Source of the DNA: Verrucomicrobiota bacterium
GTDB lineage: Bacteria; Verrucomicrobiota; Verrucomicrobiia; Opitutales; UBA953
DNA: 5,702 bases
Reading direction: 5' to 3'
NCBI GenBank assembly: GCA_009924965.1
Contig: RFQN01000097.1
Span: 1-5,702 of the forward strand
Positions within the stretch are counted from its first letter, which is position 1; each line of letters starts with the position of its first letter. Positions 1-5,671 of the stretch are shown piece after piece. The notes beneath the pieces are model-generated. The model searched no databases. It had not been told where the DNA came from and saw only the letters and a program-made list of their open reading frames with translations. The translations under genes and the position numbers were made by a program.

Positions 1-1565
1 ACCTCCGCGCCTTCACCAAGGGCGGCGAAGCCCACTGGAAGCAGGACGTCGTCACCGAGGGCGTCCTCGGTGAAGTCGACCAGGCCAAGCAGGCCAATGC
101 CGTCAAGGAACAGCTCGCGAAGGCCACCGACGCGAACAAGAAGGCCGCGCTGGAGGACAAGCTCGCCGAAATCCTCAACGCCCCCTACCTCGTCGACAAC
201 GTCACCGTCCCCGAGGAGAACCCCTACAAGTCGTGGATCCGCGTCGGCGCGCTCGCCTTCTTCAAGGACGGCCGCATCGCCTTCTCCACCTGGAGCGGCG
301 ACGTCTGGATCGGCAAGGTCTCCGACGACAAGCTCAGCAAGATCACCTGGCACCGCTACGCCACGGGCATCTTCCACGCCCTCGGCCTGACGGTCGTCAA
401 CGAGCAGCTCTACGTCCTCGGCCGCGACCAGATCACCCGCCTGCATGACCTCAACGGCGACGGCGAAGCCGACTTCTACGAGAACTTCAACAACGACGTT
501 CAGGTCACCTCGAACTTCCACGAGTTCACCTTCGACCTCCAGACCGACTCCCAGGGCAACTTCTACTTCCTCAAGGGCGGCCCCGTGAATCCGGGTGGCC
601 GCGGCTGGGGTCCTCTCAGCGACCACCACGGCGCCATCTTTAAGGTCTCCCCGGACGGCCAGAAGTTCGAAGTCTACGCCACCGGTATCCGCGCCCCGAA
701 CGGCATGGGCGTCGGCCCCAACGGCGAAGTCTCCAACGGCGACAACCAAGGCACCTGGGTGCCCGCTGACTACATCCACTTCTCGAAGCCTGGCGACTTC
801 ATCGAAGTCCCTGACCTCGCCCACAAGGAACCCGCGCCCACGAAGTACGGCACGCACCTCTGCTGGATCCCCTACGACGTCGACAACTCCAACGGCGGCC
901 AGACTTGGGTGACCAGCAAGAAGTGGGGTCCGTTCGAAGGCCGCATGCTCTACCTCTCGTACGGCAAGTCCTCCCTCTTCGGCGTCCTCCAGGAGCGCGT
1001 CGGCGACGTCGCCCAGGGCGGCGTGGTCAAGTTCCCGCTGAAGTTCACCACGGGCCAGATGCGCGGCCGCTTCAACCCGATCGACGGCCAGCTGTACACC
1101 TCCGGCCTCAAGGGCTGGCAGACCAACGGCGTGAAGGATGGGGCCATCCACCGCGTCCGCTACACCGGCAAGTCCGTCACCATGCAGGAATCCCTGCACG
1201 TCACGACCAAGGGCATCACCATCGGCTTCTCGGGAGCGCTCGACAAGAAGTCCGCCGGCGACGTCCAAAACTACTCGATCGAACAGTACAACTACCTGTA
1301 CTCCAGCGCGTATGGCTCGGCGGACTACAAGGTCAGCAAGCCCGGCGAGAAAGGCACGGACCCGGTCGCGATCAAGTCGGTCACCGTCGCCGCCGACGGC
1401 AAGTCGATCTTCCTCGAAGTCCCCGGCCTCAAGCCGGTCGAGCAGATGCGCATCAAGATGAACCTCAAGGCCGTGGATGGTTCCCGCGTCCCCGACGAGG
1501 TCTGCAACACCATCAACGTGGTGCCGGAGAAGCAGGGCGAAGACTACCGCAGCTTCACCAAGTAA
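1..1565 (+). CDS. Secreted beta-propeller protein, sorbosone-dehydrogenase-like (DUF6797-type), 3' part
   Basis: This is the C-terminal 520 residues of a larger protein. The frame is open from base 3 (first full codon) to TAA at 1563-1565, and the true start lies left of the window. Repeated blade-like segments with G-D-V-W, R-Y-A-T-G, F-Y-F-L-K-G-G and R-A-P-N-G-M-G resemble the propeller proteins annotated in Verrucomicrobiota and Planctomycetes as DUF6797 or PQQ-dependent sugar dehydrogenase-like, which suggests extracytoplasmic carbohydrate oxidation or binding. A perfect EF-hand-type loop (DLNGDGEADFYE, 447-482) probably binds calcium. A charged, Ala/Lys-rich helical stretch (about 75-182) precedes the blades. 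The last 120 or so residues (from about 1190) look like an Ig/Fn3-like beta domain. No CxxCH occurs in the visible part; a haem domain, if present, would be upstream. An intrinsic terminator follows directly. The family call is by remembered motifs; substrate and cofactor are unknown. Confidence 0.85.
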   Translation, partial: LRAFTKGGEAHWKQDVVTEGVLGEVDQAKQANAVKEQLAKATDANKKAALEDKLAEILNAPYLVDNVTVPEENPYKSWIRVGALAFFKDGRIAFSTWSGDVWIGKVSDDKLSKITWHRYATGIFHALGLTVVNEQLYVLGRDQITRLHDLNGDGEADFYENFNNDVQVTSNFHEFTFDLQTDSQGNFYFLKGGPVNPGGRGWGPLSDHHGAIFKVSPDGQKFEVYATGIRAPNGMGVGPNGEVSNGDNQGTWVPADYIHFSKPGDFIEVPDLAHKEPAPTKYGTHLCWIPYDVDNSNGGQTWVTSKKWGPFEGRMLYLSYGKSSLFGVLQERVGDVAQGGVVKFPLKFTTGQMRGRFNPIDGQLYTSGLKGWQTNGVKDGAIHRVRYTGKSVTMQESLHVTTKGITIGFSGALDKKSAGDVQNYSIEQYNYLYSSAYGSADYKVSKPGEKGTDPVAIKSVTVAADGKSIFLEVPGLKPVEQMRIKMNLKAVDGSRVPDEVCNTINVVPEKQGEDYRSFTK

Positions 1566-1586
1566 AGCGACACAGGTTCGCCTTCG

Positions 1587-1613
1587 AAGGCCCGGCTCAC
1601 GCCGGGCCTTTTT
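1587..1613 (+). terminator. Intrinsic terminator of the propeller gene
   Basis: A perfect 10-bp stem (AAGGCCCGGC, 1587-1596, with GCCGGGCCTT, 1601-1610) closes a TCAC loop and runs into five T (1609-1613). It starts 21 bases after the TAA stop. The geometry is that of a rho-independent terminator acting on + strand transcription. The upstream side has only two A, so it is probably not bidirectional. It separates the propeller gene from the cytochrome gene. Confidence 0.92.
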
Positions 1614-1627
1614 GTTGGGCGGAGCGG

Positions 1628-1687
1628 AATCGAGGAAAGATTCGAGGGCTGAATCGAGGGAAAAATCGGAGACAGCGTCGAGGGATG
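1628..1687. repeat. Five tandem degenerate 12-bp repeats (TCGAGGG core)
   Basis: Five consecutive 12-base units begin at 1628, 1640, 1652, 1664 and 1676: AATCGAGGAAAG, ATTCGAGGGCTG, AATCGAGGGAAA, AATCGGAGACAG and CGTCGAGGGATG. The core TC-G recurs at exactly 12-base steps (1630, 1642, 1654, 1666, 1678). A more decayed sixth copy (CGGCGATACGGG) may follow at 1688-1699. The array starts 14 bases after the terminator and lies in non-coding sequence. It could be a replication-slippage array or a set of protein-binding sites; function is unknown. Confidence 0.75.
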
Positions 1688-1700
1688 CGGCGATACGGGG

Positions 1701-1737
1701 GATTACAGATTACTGAGTACAGAGGGAGACAGAGGGA
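1701..1737. repeat. Degenerate 7-bp (GATTACA) repeats passing into a 10-bp (ACAGAGGGAG) pair
   Basis: Three 7-base units stand head to tail: GATTACA (1701), GATTACT (1708) and GAGTACA (1715). They run into two copies of ACAGAGGGA at 1719-1727 and 1729-1737, a 10-base period. The tract is purine-rich on the + strand and sits between the 12-mer array and the C-rich heptamer array. It looks like a continuation of the same low-complexity spacer. No coding potential or known element was recognised. Confidence 0.65.
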
Positions 1738-1748
1738 CGCAGGAAGTT

Positions 1749-1783
1749 CCTATCCCCCAACCCCTATCCCCCATCCCCTCCCA
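1749..1783. repeat. Five C-rich 7-bp tandem repeats; G-quadruplex motif on the minus strand
   Basis: Five heptamers in perfect phase: CCTATCC (1749), CCCAACC (1756), CCTATCC (1763), CCCATCC (1770) and CCTCCCA (1777). They also form a 14-base super-repeat. The cytosine runs C5, C4, C5, C4 and C3 are separated by 2, 3, 2 and 1 bases, so the minus strand has five G-runs with very short loops, a strong G-quadruplex motif. The array ends 31 bases before the cytochrome start codon, inside its probable leader or promoter. It resembles the heptameric short tandem repeats known from cyanobacterial intergenic regions, but relatedness is not shown. Confidence 0.8.
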
Positions 1784-1814
1784 CGCTTGCCTTGGGCGGG
1801 CGAAGAGACGCAAT

Positions 1815-3845
1815 ATGACCCGTCCCTTCTCCATGTCGTTCCGTTCCCTTCTCGCCCTGCCCTGCCTCGCGCTCCTCGCCTTCGTGACGTCCGTCTGCGG
1901 CGCCGAACCGGGCCTCAGCGCGACCTTCAGCGCTGGCGGACAGACAGACGCCCGCACGGACCGCCTCCTCGCGCTCTACGTCCCGGCCGGACAGCCCGTC
2001 ACGCCCTTCCTCAAGGCCGGGCCGTTCACGGCCAAATGGGAAGGCCAGATTGAGTCCTCCATCCGCGGCAGCTTCACCTTCAGCGCCGAGACTTCGGGCA
2101 ACTTCAAGTGCACGATCAACGGCCAAGTCGCTTGGGACGGCACCGGCCCCAAGACGATTCAGATCAACCAAGGCGCAAACAAGGTCTCCGCCGAGTTCAC
2201 CTCCGCCGCGCAGGGCGACAGCTTCGTCCGGTTCTTCTGGCAATCGAAGGAATTCCCGCTCGAGCCCGTGCCACCGATGGCCCTGGCCCATGAGCCGACG
2301 CCCACCGAACAAGCCGGCGAACGCCTCCGCGCCGGCCGCCTGCTCTTCGCGCAGCTGAACTGCGCCGCGTGCCATGCCGACGCCGCCAAGATCCCGGCCA
2401 AGGGCACGGGCATGCCGGAACTCGGCCAGCTAGCCCCGCTCCTCAGCGGCTTCAGCACGAAGTATAATCCCGACTTCCTCACGGAATGGATCGCCGACCC
2501 TCACTCCATCCGCCCTGGCACGCACATGCCCAAGCTCTTCACGGGCCCGGATGCCGGCCAGAAGGCCGCCGACCTCGCCGCGGCCCTCACGCAAGGCGAA
2601 GCGCCTAAATTCGGAGCGAAAGGCAAGGCCGAGGACAGCCTCGCCGGTGGCGCGCTCTTCGCGAACCTCGGTTGTATCGGTTGCCACCAGCGCCCCGACG
2701 CCGAGGTCAGCGGTAGCCCGAGCCTCGGCCGCATCCCGCTCGCGCACCTCACCGACAAATACCATGGGCGCGTCGAAGCCCTCGCGACCTTCCTCAAGGA
2801 CCCGAGCGCGAACTACGCCGCCACCCGCATGCCGCACTTCCGGTTGAGCGACGAAGAAAGCACCCAGCTCGCGACCTACCTCCTGCTCAACGGCCGTATG
2901 ATCAAGCGCCAGGCGATCAAGGGTGACCCCGCGCGCGGGGCGCAGCTGCTCGTGAGCGCCGGTTGCCTCAACTGCCACGCCGGCATGCCTGCGACGACCC
3001 AGCCGGCCTTGGCCATCGTCCAGAAGGCCGAGGACAAAGGCTGCCTCGCCAGCACGCCCGCCACCCGCGGCACGGCGCCCGACTACTCCCTGTCGGCCGC
3101 GCAACGCGCCGCCCTGACCGCGTTCCTGCGCACGGACCTCGCGTCGCTCCGTCAAGACGTGCCGGCCGAGTTCGCCACCCGTCAGATCAAGGACCTCCAC
3201 TGCGCCGCGTGCCACGCCCGCGACAACGCCGGCAGCACGTGGGCGAAAGTCGATGACGAGAGCCGCAAGCTGCGCGCCGCCCTGCCCGCCAAGGAGCACG
3301 TCGAAGGTGAACCCGTGCCCGACGCCCCCGTGCCGGCGCTCACCTGGACCGGCGAAAAACTGCGCCACGATTGGTTGGTGAAGTTCCTCTCCGGCCAAGT
3401 CGAAGCCAAGCCGCGTCCCTGGCTGATCGGCCGCATGCCGGGCTTCGCGCACCGTGCGGAGGGCCTCGCCCTCGGCCTCGCGCACCAACATGGCCTGCCG
3501 CAGCAGGAAGCCCCTGAAGCGGCCCCGAACGAAGCCAAGGCTAAGTTCGGTGAGACCCTCGTCGGCAATAGCGGCGGCTTCAATTGCATCCAATGCCACG
3601 GCCTCGGCGACCAAGCCGCCACCGCGGTCTTCGAAGCCCCGGCGATCAACTTCGTGCAATCCGTCGAACGCCTCCGCAAAGGCTACTTCGCCCGCTGGGT
3701 GATGGCCCCGACCCGCATCGACCCGGAGACCAAGATGCCGAAATACGCCGACCCCGAGGGCCAGACGCAGCTGAGCGACCCGCTGGACGGCAAGGGTGCG
3801 GAGCAGTTCGACGCCATCCGCGAATACCTCCGGACTGTGAAATAG
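1815..3845 (+). CDS. Exported PA14-domain pentahaem cytochrome c
   Basis: The 676-residue protein opens with a Sec signal peptide (hydrophobic core about residues 11-27, likely cleavage after VCGA, residue 30). Residues about 33-150 look like a PA14 beta-sandwich, a fold often linked to carbohydrate binding (G-P-F-T-A-K-W-E-G, then I-N-G-Q-V). Five CxxCH haem c sites follow: C183-H187, C287-H291, C384-H388, C463-H467 and C591-H595. Four are followed by an MP motif able to supply a distal Met ligand (M238, M339, M541, M641). Haem 3 has only M391, three residues after its His. The protein should carry electrons in the periplasm, probably for a sugar or alcohol dehydrogenase; the partner is not identified. 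The start at 1815 is preferred because it has purine-rich GAAGAGA upstream; Met7 (1833) is the alternative and would shorten the signal. No clear terminator follows. Confidence 0.93.
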   Translation: MTRPFSMSFRSLLALPCLALLAFVTSVCGAEPGLSATFSAGGQTDARTDRLLALYVPAGQPVTPFLKAGPFTAKWEGQIESSIRGSFTFSAETSGNFKCTINGQVAWDGTGPKTIQINQGANKVSAEFTSAAQGDSFVRFFWQSKEFPLEPVPPMALAHEPTPTEQAGERLRAGRLLFAQLNCAACHADAAKIPAKGTGMPELGQLAPLLSGFSTKYNPDFLTEWIADPHSIRPGTHMPKLFTGPDAGQKAADLAAALTQGEAPKFGAKGKAEDSLAGGALFANLGCIGCHQRPDAEVSGSPSLGRIPLAHLTDKYHGRVEALATFLKDPSANYAATRMPHFRLSDEESTQLATYLLLNGRMIKRQAIKGDPARGAQLLVSAGCLNCHAGMPATTQPALAIVQKAEDKGCLASTPATRGTAPDYSLSAAQRAALTAFLRTDLASLRQDVPAEFATRQIKDLHCAACHARDNAGSTWAKVDDESRKLRAALPAKEHVEGEPVPDAPVPALTWTGEKLRHDWLVKFLSGQVEAKPRPWLIGRMPGFAHRAEGLALGLAHQHGLPQQEAPEAAPNEAKAKFGETLVGNSGGFNCIQCHGLGDQAATAVFEAPAINFVQSVERLRKGYFARWVMAPTRIDPETKMPKYADPEGQTQLSDPLDGKGAEQFDAIREYLRTVK

Positions 3846-3866
3846 TCCGGCGAAGGCCAGGCGTGG

Positions 3867-3883
3867 CTTATAAACAATATAAG
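3867..3883. promoter_or_regulatory. AT-rich palindrome in the spacer, possible operator or promoter element
   Basis: CTTATA (3867-3872) and TATAAG (3878-3883) form a perfect 6-bp inverted repeat around AACAA. It is an A/T island within otherwise very GC-rich DNA, 21 bases after the cytochrome stop. The hexamers TATAAA (3869-3874) and TATAAG (3878-3883) each match a sigma-70 -10 box at five of six bases, but no convincing -35 lies 16-18 bases upstream. It may be a regulator site or part of the promoter for the downstream oxidoreductase; this is a guess from composition and symmetry. Confidence 0.3.
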
Positions 3884-3944
3884 TCACTCGCCGTCAGCAT
3901 CTTAAGTTAATCAGAACCGGCGATTTCCGCTCCGGCCACGCCCT

Positions 3945-3964
3945 ATTCACAAGCGATTCACAGC
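3945..3964. repeat. Short direct repeat ATTCACA(A)GC
   Basis: ATTCACAAGC (3945-3954) is followed by ATTCACAGC (3956-3964), an 11-base step equal to about one helical turn. It lies in the spacer upstream of the Gfo/Idh gene. Two half-sites on one face of the helix would suit a DNA-binding protein, but a chance repeat this short cannot be excluded. Confidence 0.3.
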
Positions 3965-3977
3965 TGGGGACGGCAAA

Positions 3978-4024
3978 AACTTCCCTCCCCCGCCGCGAAC
4001 CCGCCGGACTCGGCGGAGGAAGTT
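3978..4024. promoter_or_regulatory. GC-rich hairpin region with two competing pairings before the oxidoreductase
   Basis: AACTTCC (3978-3984) with CCGCCG (3990-3995) can pair with CGGCGG (4011-4016) and GGAAGTT (4018-4024), with small C bulges. A second CCGCCG (4001-4006) pairs with the same CGGCGG across a GACT loop. The two folds are therefore mutually exclusive. On the + strand no U-run follows, so it is not a terminator there. On the minus strand the long stem is followed by TTTTT (complement of 3975-3979), so it could stop antisense transcripts. The structure ends 54 bases before the preferred start at 4079. Its role is unproven. Confidence 0.4.
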
Positions 4025-4078
4025 CCTCGACTGCACGGAAAACTCCTTATGCTCGGACTCCACCCCAAGTCCTCTCTT

Positions 4079-5605
4079 ATGTCCCAACTCAACCGTCGTA
4101 CGTTCATCAAGAACACGGCCATCGCTGCTGCGGTGGCTGGCCTCAGCGCCCGTAGCTTCGCGCAATCCGCCGGAGCCAACGGCGACCTCCGCGTCGCCGT
4201 CGTCGGCTTCCGCAGCCGTGGCCAAGAACACATCAAGGAGCTCCAGAAGATCAAGGGCGTCCGCATCGTCGCCCTCTGCGACGTGGACTCCACGGTCGTC
4301 GCCAAGGGCCTGAAGGCCATCCCCGGCGCCAAGGGCTACTCCGACATCCGAAAGATGCTCGAAGACAAGGATATCGACGCCGTCTCCATCGCCTCCCCGA
4401 ACCACCAGCACTCCATCCAAGGCATCTGGTCCCTGCAGGCCGGCAAGCACCTCTACGTCGAAAAGCCCCTCTCGCATAACATCTTCGAAGGCCAGCAGCT
4501 CGTCGCCGCTTCCCAGCACTTCGACAAGCTCATCGTCCAGGCCGGCACGCAGAGCCGCTCCGGCGCCGGCATCATCGCCGCTGTCAAGGACGTCCACGCC
4601 GGCAAGTACGGCAAGGTGAAGGTCGCCCGCGCGATCTGCTACAAGCGCCGCAAGTCCATCGGCCCGGCCAAGAAGAACGAGATCCCCTCGACCATCGACT
4701 ACGACCTCTGGAACGGCCCGGCCGACATCCAGGAGTCCATCCGCGGCAACCAGTCCGACAAGAACTCCGAAACCACCAGCGCCGGCCCCGTCCACTACGA
4801 TTGGCACTGGTTCTGGAACTACGGCGGCGGTGACCTCTGCAACCAGGCGATCCACGAGATCGACATCGCCCGCTGGTTCCTCGGCACCCACGAAGTCGCC
4901 CCGGAAGTCATCTCCGTCGGCGGCCGTTTCGGCTACGTCGACTGCGGCGAAACCCCGAACACCTTCCTCTCCATCCATAACTACGCGAACGCCCCCCTCA
5001 TCACCGAAGTCCGCGGCCTGACCGCCGACGGCAAGATGGGCGGCCCGTCCGACAAGTTCGGCAAGTTCAAGAAGTCCCCGGAGATCGGCATCATCGTCGA
5101 GTGCGAGAACGCCACCATCGTGGTGCCGGACTACAACTCCGCGCAGGCCTACGACGCCAAGGGCGAGCAGATCAAGTCGTACGGCAAGGCCGTCGAGCAG
5201 GTCGACCTCACCGGCGGCGCCTCGGGCCACCACGCCAACTGGGTCGCCTGCATCCGCAAGGGCTCGGCCGAAGGCATCCACGCCCCGGTCCGCGAGTGCC
5301 ATCTCTCCACCGCCCTCGTGCACTCCGCCAACATCTCCTTCCGCCTCGGCGCGAAGAAGAGCGCCGGCGAGATCGCCGAAGCCGTCAAGGCCAACGCGGG
5401 TCTGGCTGAAGCCTATGGCCGCATGAAGGACCACCTCGGCGTCAACGGCATCAACCTCGACGAGACCAAGGCCGTCCTCGGCGTGCCGCTCACCCAGGAC
5501 ACCAAGACCGAGCTCTTCACCGGCGCCAACGCCGAAGCCGCGAACCGCGACCTCGTCGCGAAGCGCGAAGGCCGCGCGGGCTTCAAGATCCCGACCAAGT
5601 TCTAA
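4079..5605 (+). CDS. Tat-exported Gfo/Idh/MocA family oxidoreductase
   Basis: The 508-residue protein starts with a twin-arginine signal (NRRTFIK, Arg6-Arg7, then an Ala-rich core ending at SFAQ, about residue 27), so it should be exported folded with its nicotinamide cofactor bound. The Rossmann domain begins at LRVAVVG; the dinucleotide loop reads GFRSRG (43-48), a variant of GxGxxG. The family's EKP motif follows at 128-130 and HEID at 259-262, where His259 and Asp262 fit the catalytic positions. Family members oxidise or reduce sugars, inositols and related glycosides; Tat-exported relatives act in the periplasm. The substrate cannot be told. The start at 4079 puts the RR motif at the usual distance from the N-terminus; the in-frame ATG at 4049 would add ten residues. 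A strong terminator follows 11 bases after the stop codon. Length is somewhat above the usual 350-450 but normal for the secreted verrucomicrobial and planctomycetal group. Confidence 0.95.
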   Translation: MSQLNRRTFIKNTAIAAAVAGLSARSFAQSAGANGDLRVAVVGFRSRGQEHIKELQKIKGVRIVALCDVDSTVVAKGLKAIPGAKGYSDIRKMLEDKDIDAVSIASPNHQHSIQGIWSLQAGKHLYVEKPLSHNIFEGQQLVAASQHFDKLIVQAGTQSRSGAGIIAAVKDVHAGKYGKVKVARAICYKRRKSIGPAKKNEIPSTIDYDLWNGPADIQESIRGNQSDKNSETTSAGPVHYDWHWFWNYGGGDLCNQAIHEIDIARWFLGTHEVAPEVISVGGRFGYVDCGETPNTFLSIHNYANAPLITEVRGLTADGKMGGPSDKFGKFKKSPEIGIIVECENATIVVPDYNSAQAYDAKGEQIKSYGKAVEQVDLTGGASGHHANWVACIRKGSAEGIHAPVRECHLSTALVHSANISFRLGAKKSAGEIAEAVKANAGLAEAYGRMKDHLGVNGINLDETKAVLGVPLTQDTKTELFTGANAEAANRDLVAKREGRAGFKIPTKF

Positions 5606-5616
5606 GCTCCTGACCT

Positions 5617-5657
5617 TGAGGCGGAGCGGTCGCAAGGCCGCTCCGCCTCACTCTTTT
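5617..5657 (+). terminator. Intrinsic terminator of the oxidoreductase gene
   Basis: A perfect 13-bp stem (TGAGGCGGAGCGG, 5617-5629, with CCGCTCCGCCTCA, 5638-5650) closes an 8-base loop and is followed by CTCTTTT (5651-5657). It begins 11 bases after the TAA stop of the Gfo/Idh gene. The stem is long and GC-rich with a short U-tract, so termination should be efficient. The next gene starts only 14 bases past the T-tract, so any promoter for that gene would overlap the terminator or lie further upstream. Confidence 0.9.
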
Positions 5658-5671
5658 ACACCCTCACAACC

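Noticed and set aside
585..1565. GTG at 585 as the start of a separate shorter gene
   Set aside because: The frame is open and clearly homologous in style back to base 3, including the EF-hand loop and blade motifs, so 585 is an internal valine codon.
1618..1627. GGCGGAGCGG shared with the terminator stem at 5620-5629
   Set aside because: Ten matching bases of pure G/C/A in a very GC-rich window are expected by chance, and the 1618 copy has no partner arm.
1628..1783. CRISPR array
   Set aside because: Units are 7-12 bases with no unique spacers, no conserved 23-47 base direct repeat and no cas genes nearby.
1806..1900. Lipoprotein signal for the cytochrome
   Set aside because: The Cys residues near the signal (C17, C28) are preceded by ALP and TSV, which do not fit the lipobox; cleavage after the alanine of VCGA is more likely.
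905..2053. A + strand open frame of 382 codons bridging the propeller gene end, the terminator and the cytochrome start
   Set aside because: It is Arg/Pro/His-rich, runs through an intrinsic terminator and the repeat array, and overlaps two well-supported genes in another frame.
3854..3869. Small hairpin GCCA-GGCG-TGGC after the cytochrome stop as a terminator
   Set aside because: The stem is only 4-6 bp and no T-run follows.
2430..3887. A 485-codon open frame on the minus strand opposite the cytochrome
   Set aside because: It is in the same codon-register shadow situation; the product is Gly/Glu/Val/Ala-rich without motifs, while the + strand carries five CxxCH sites.
3947..5635. A 562-codon open frame on the minus strand, longer than the gene opposite it
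   Set aside because: Its codons are in register with the Gfo/Idh codons, so the abundant C third bases there become G first bases. That gives a Val/Ala/Asp/Glu/Gly-rich product and removes stops. No domain or motif is recognisable, and the + strand frame has clear family motifs.
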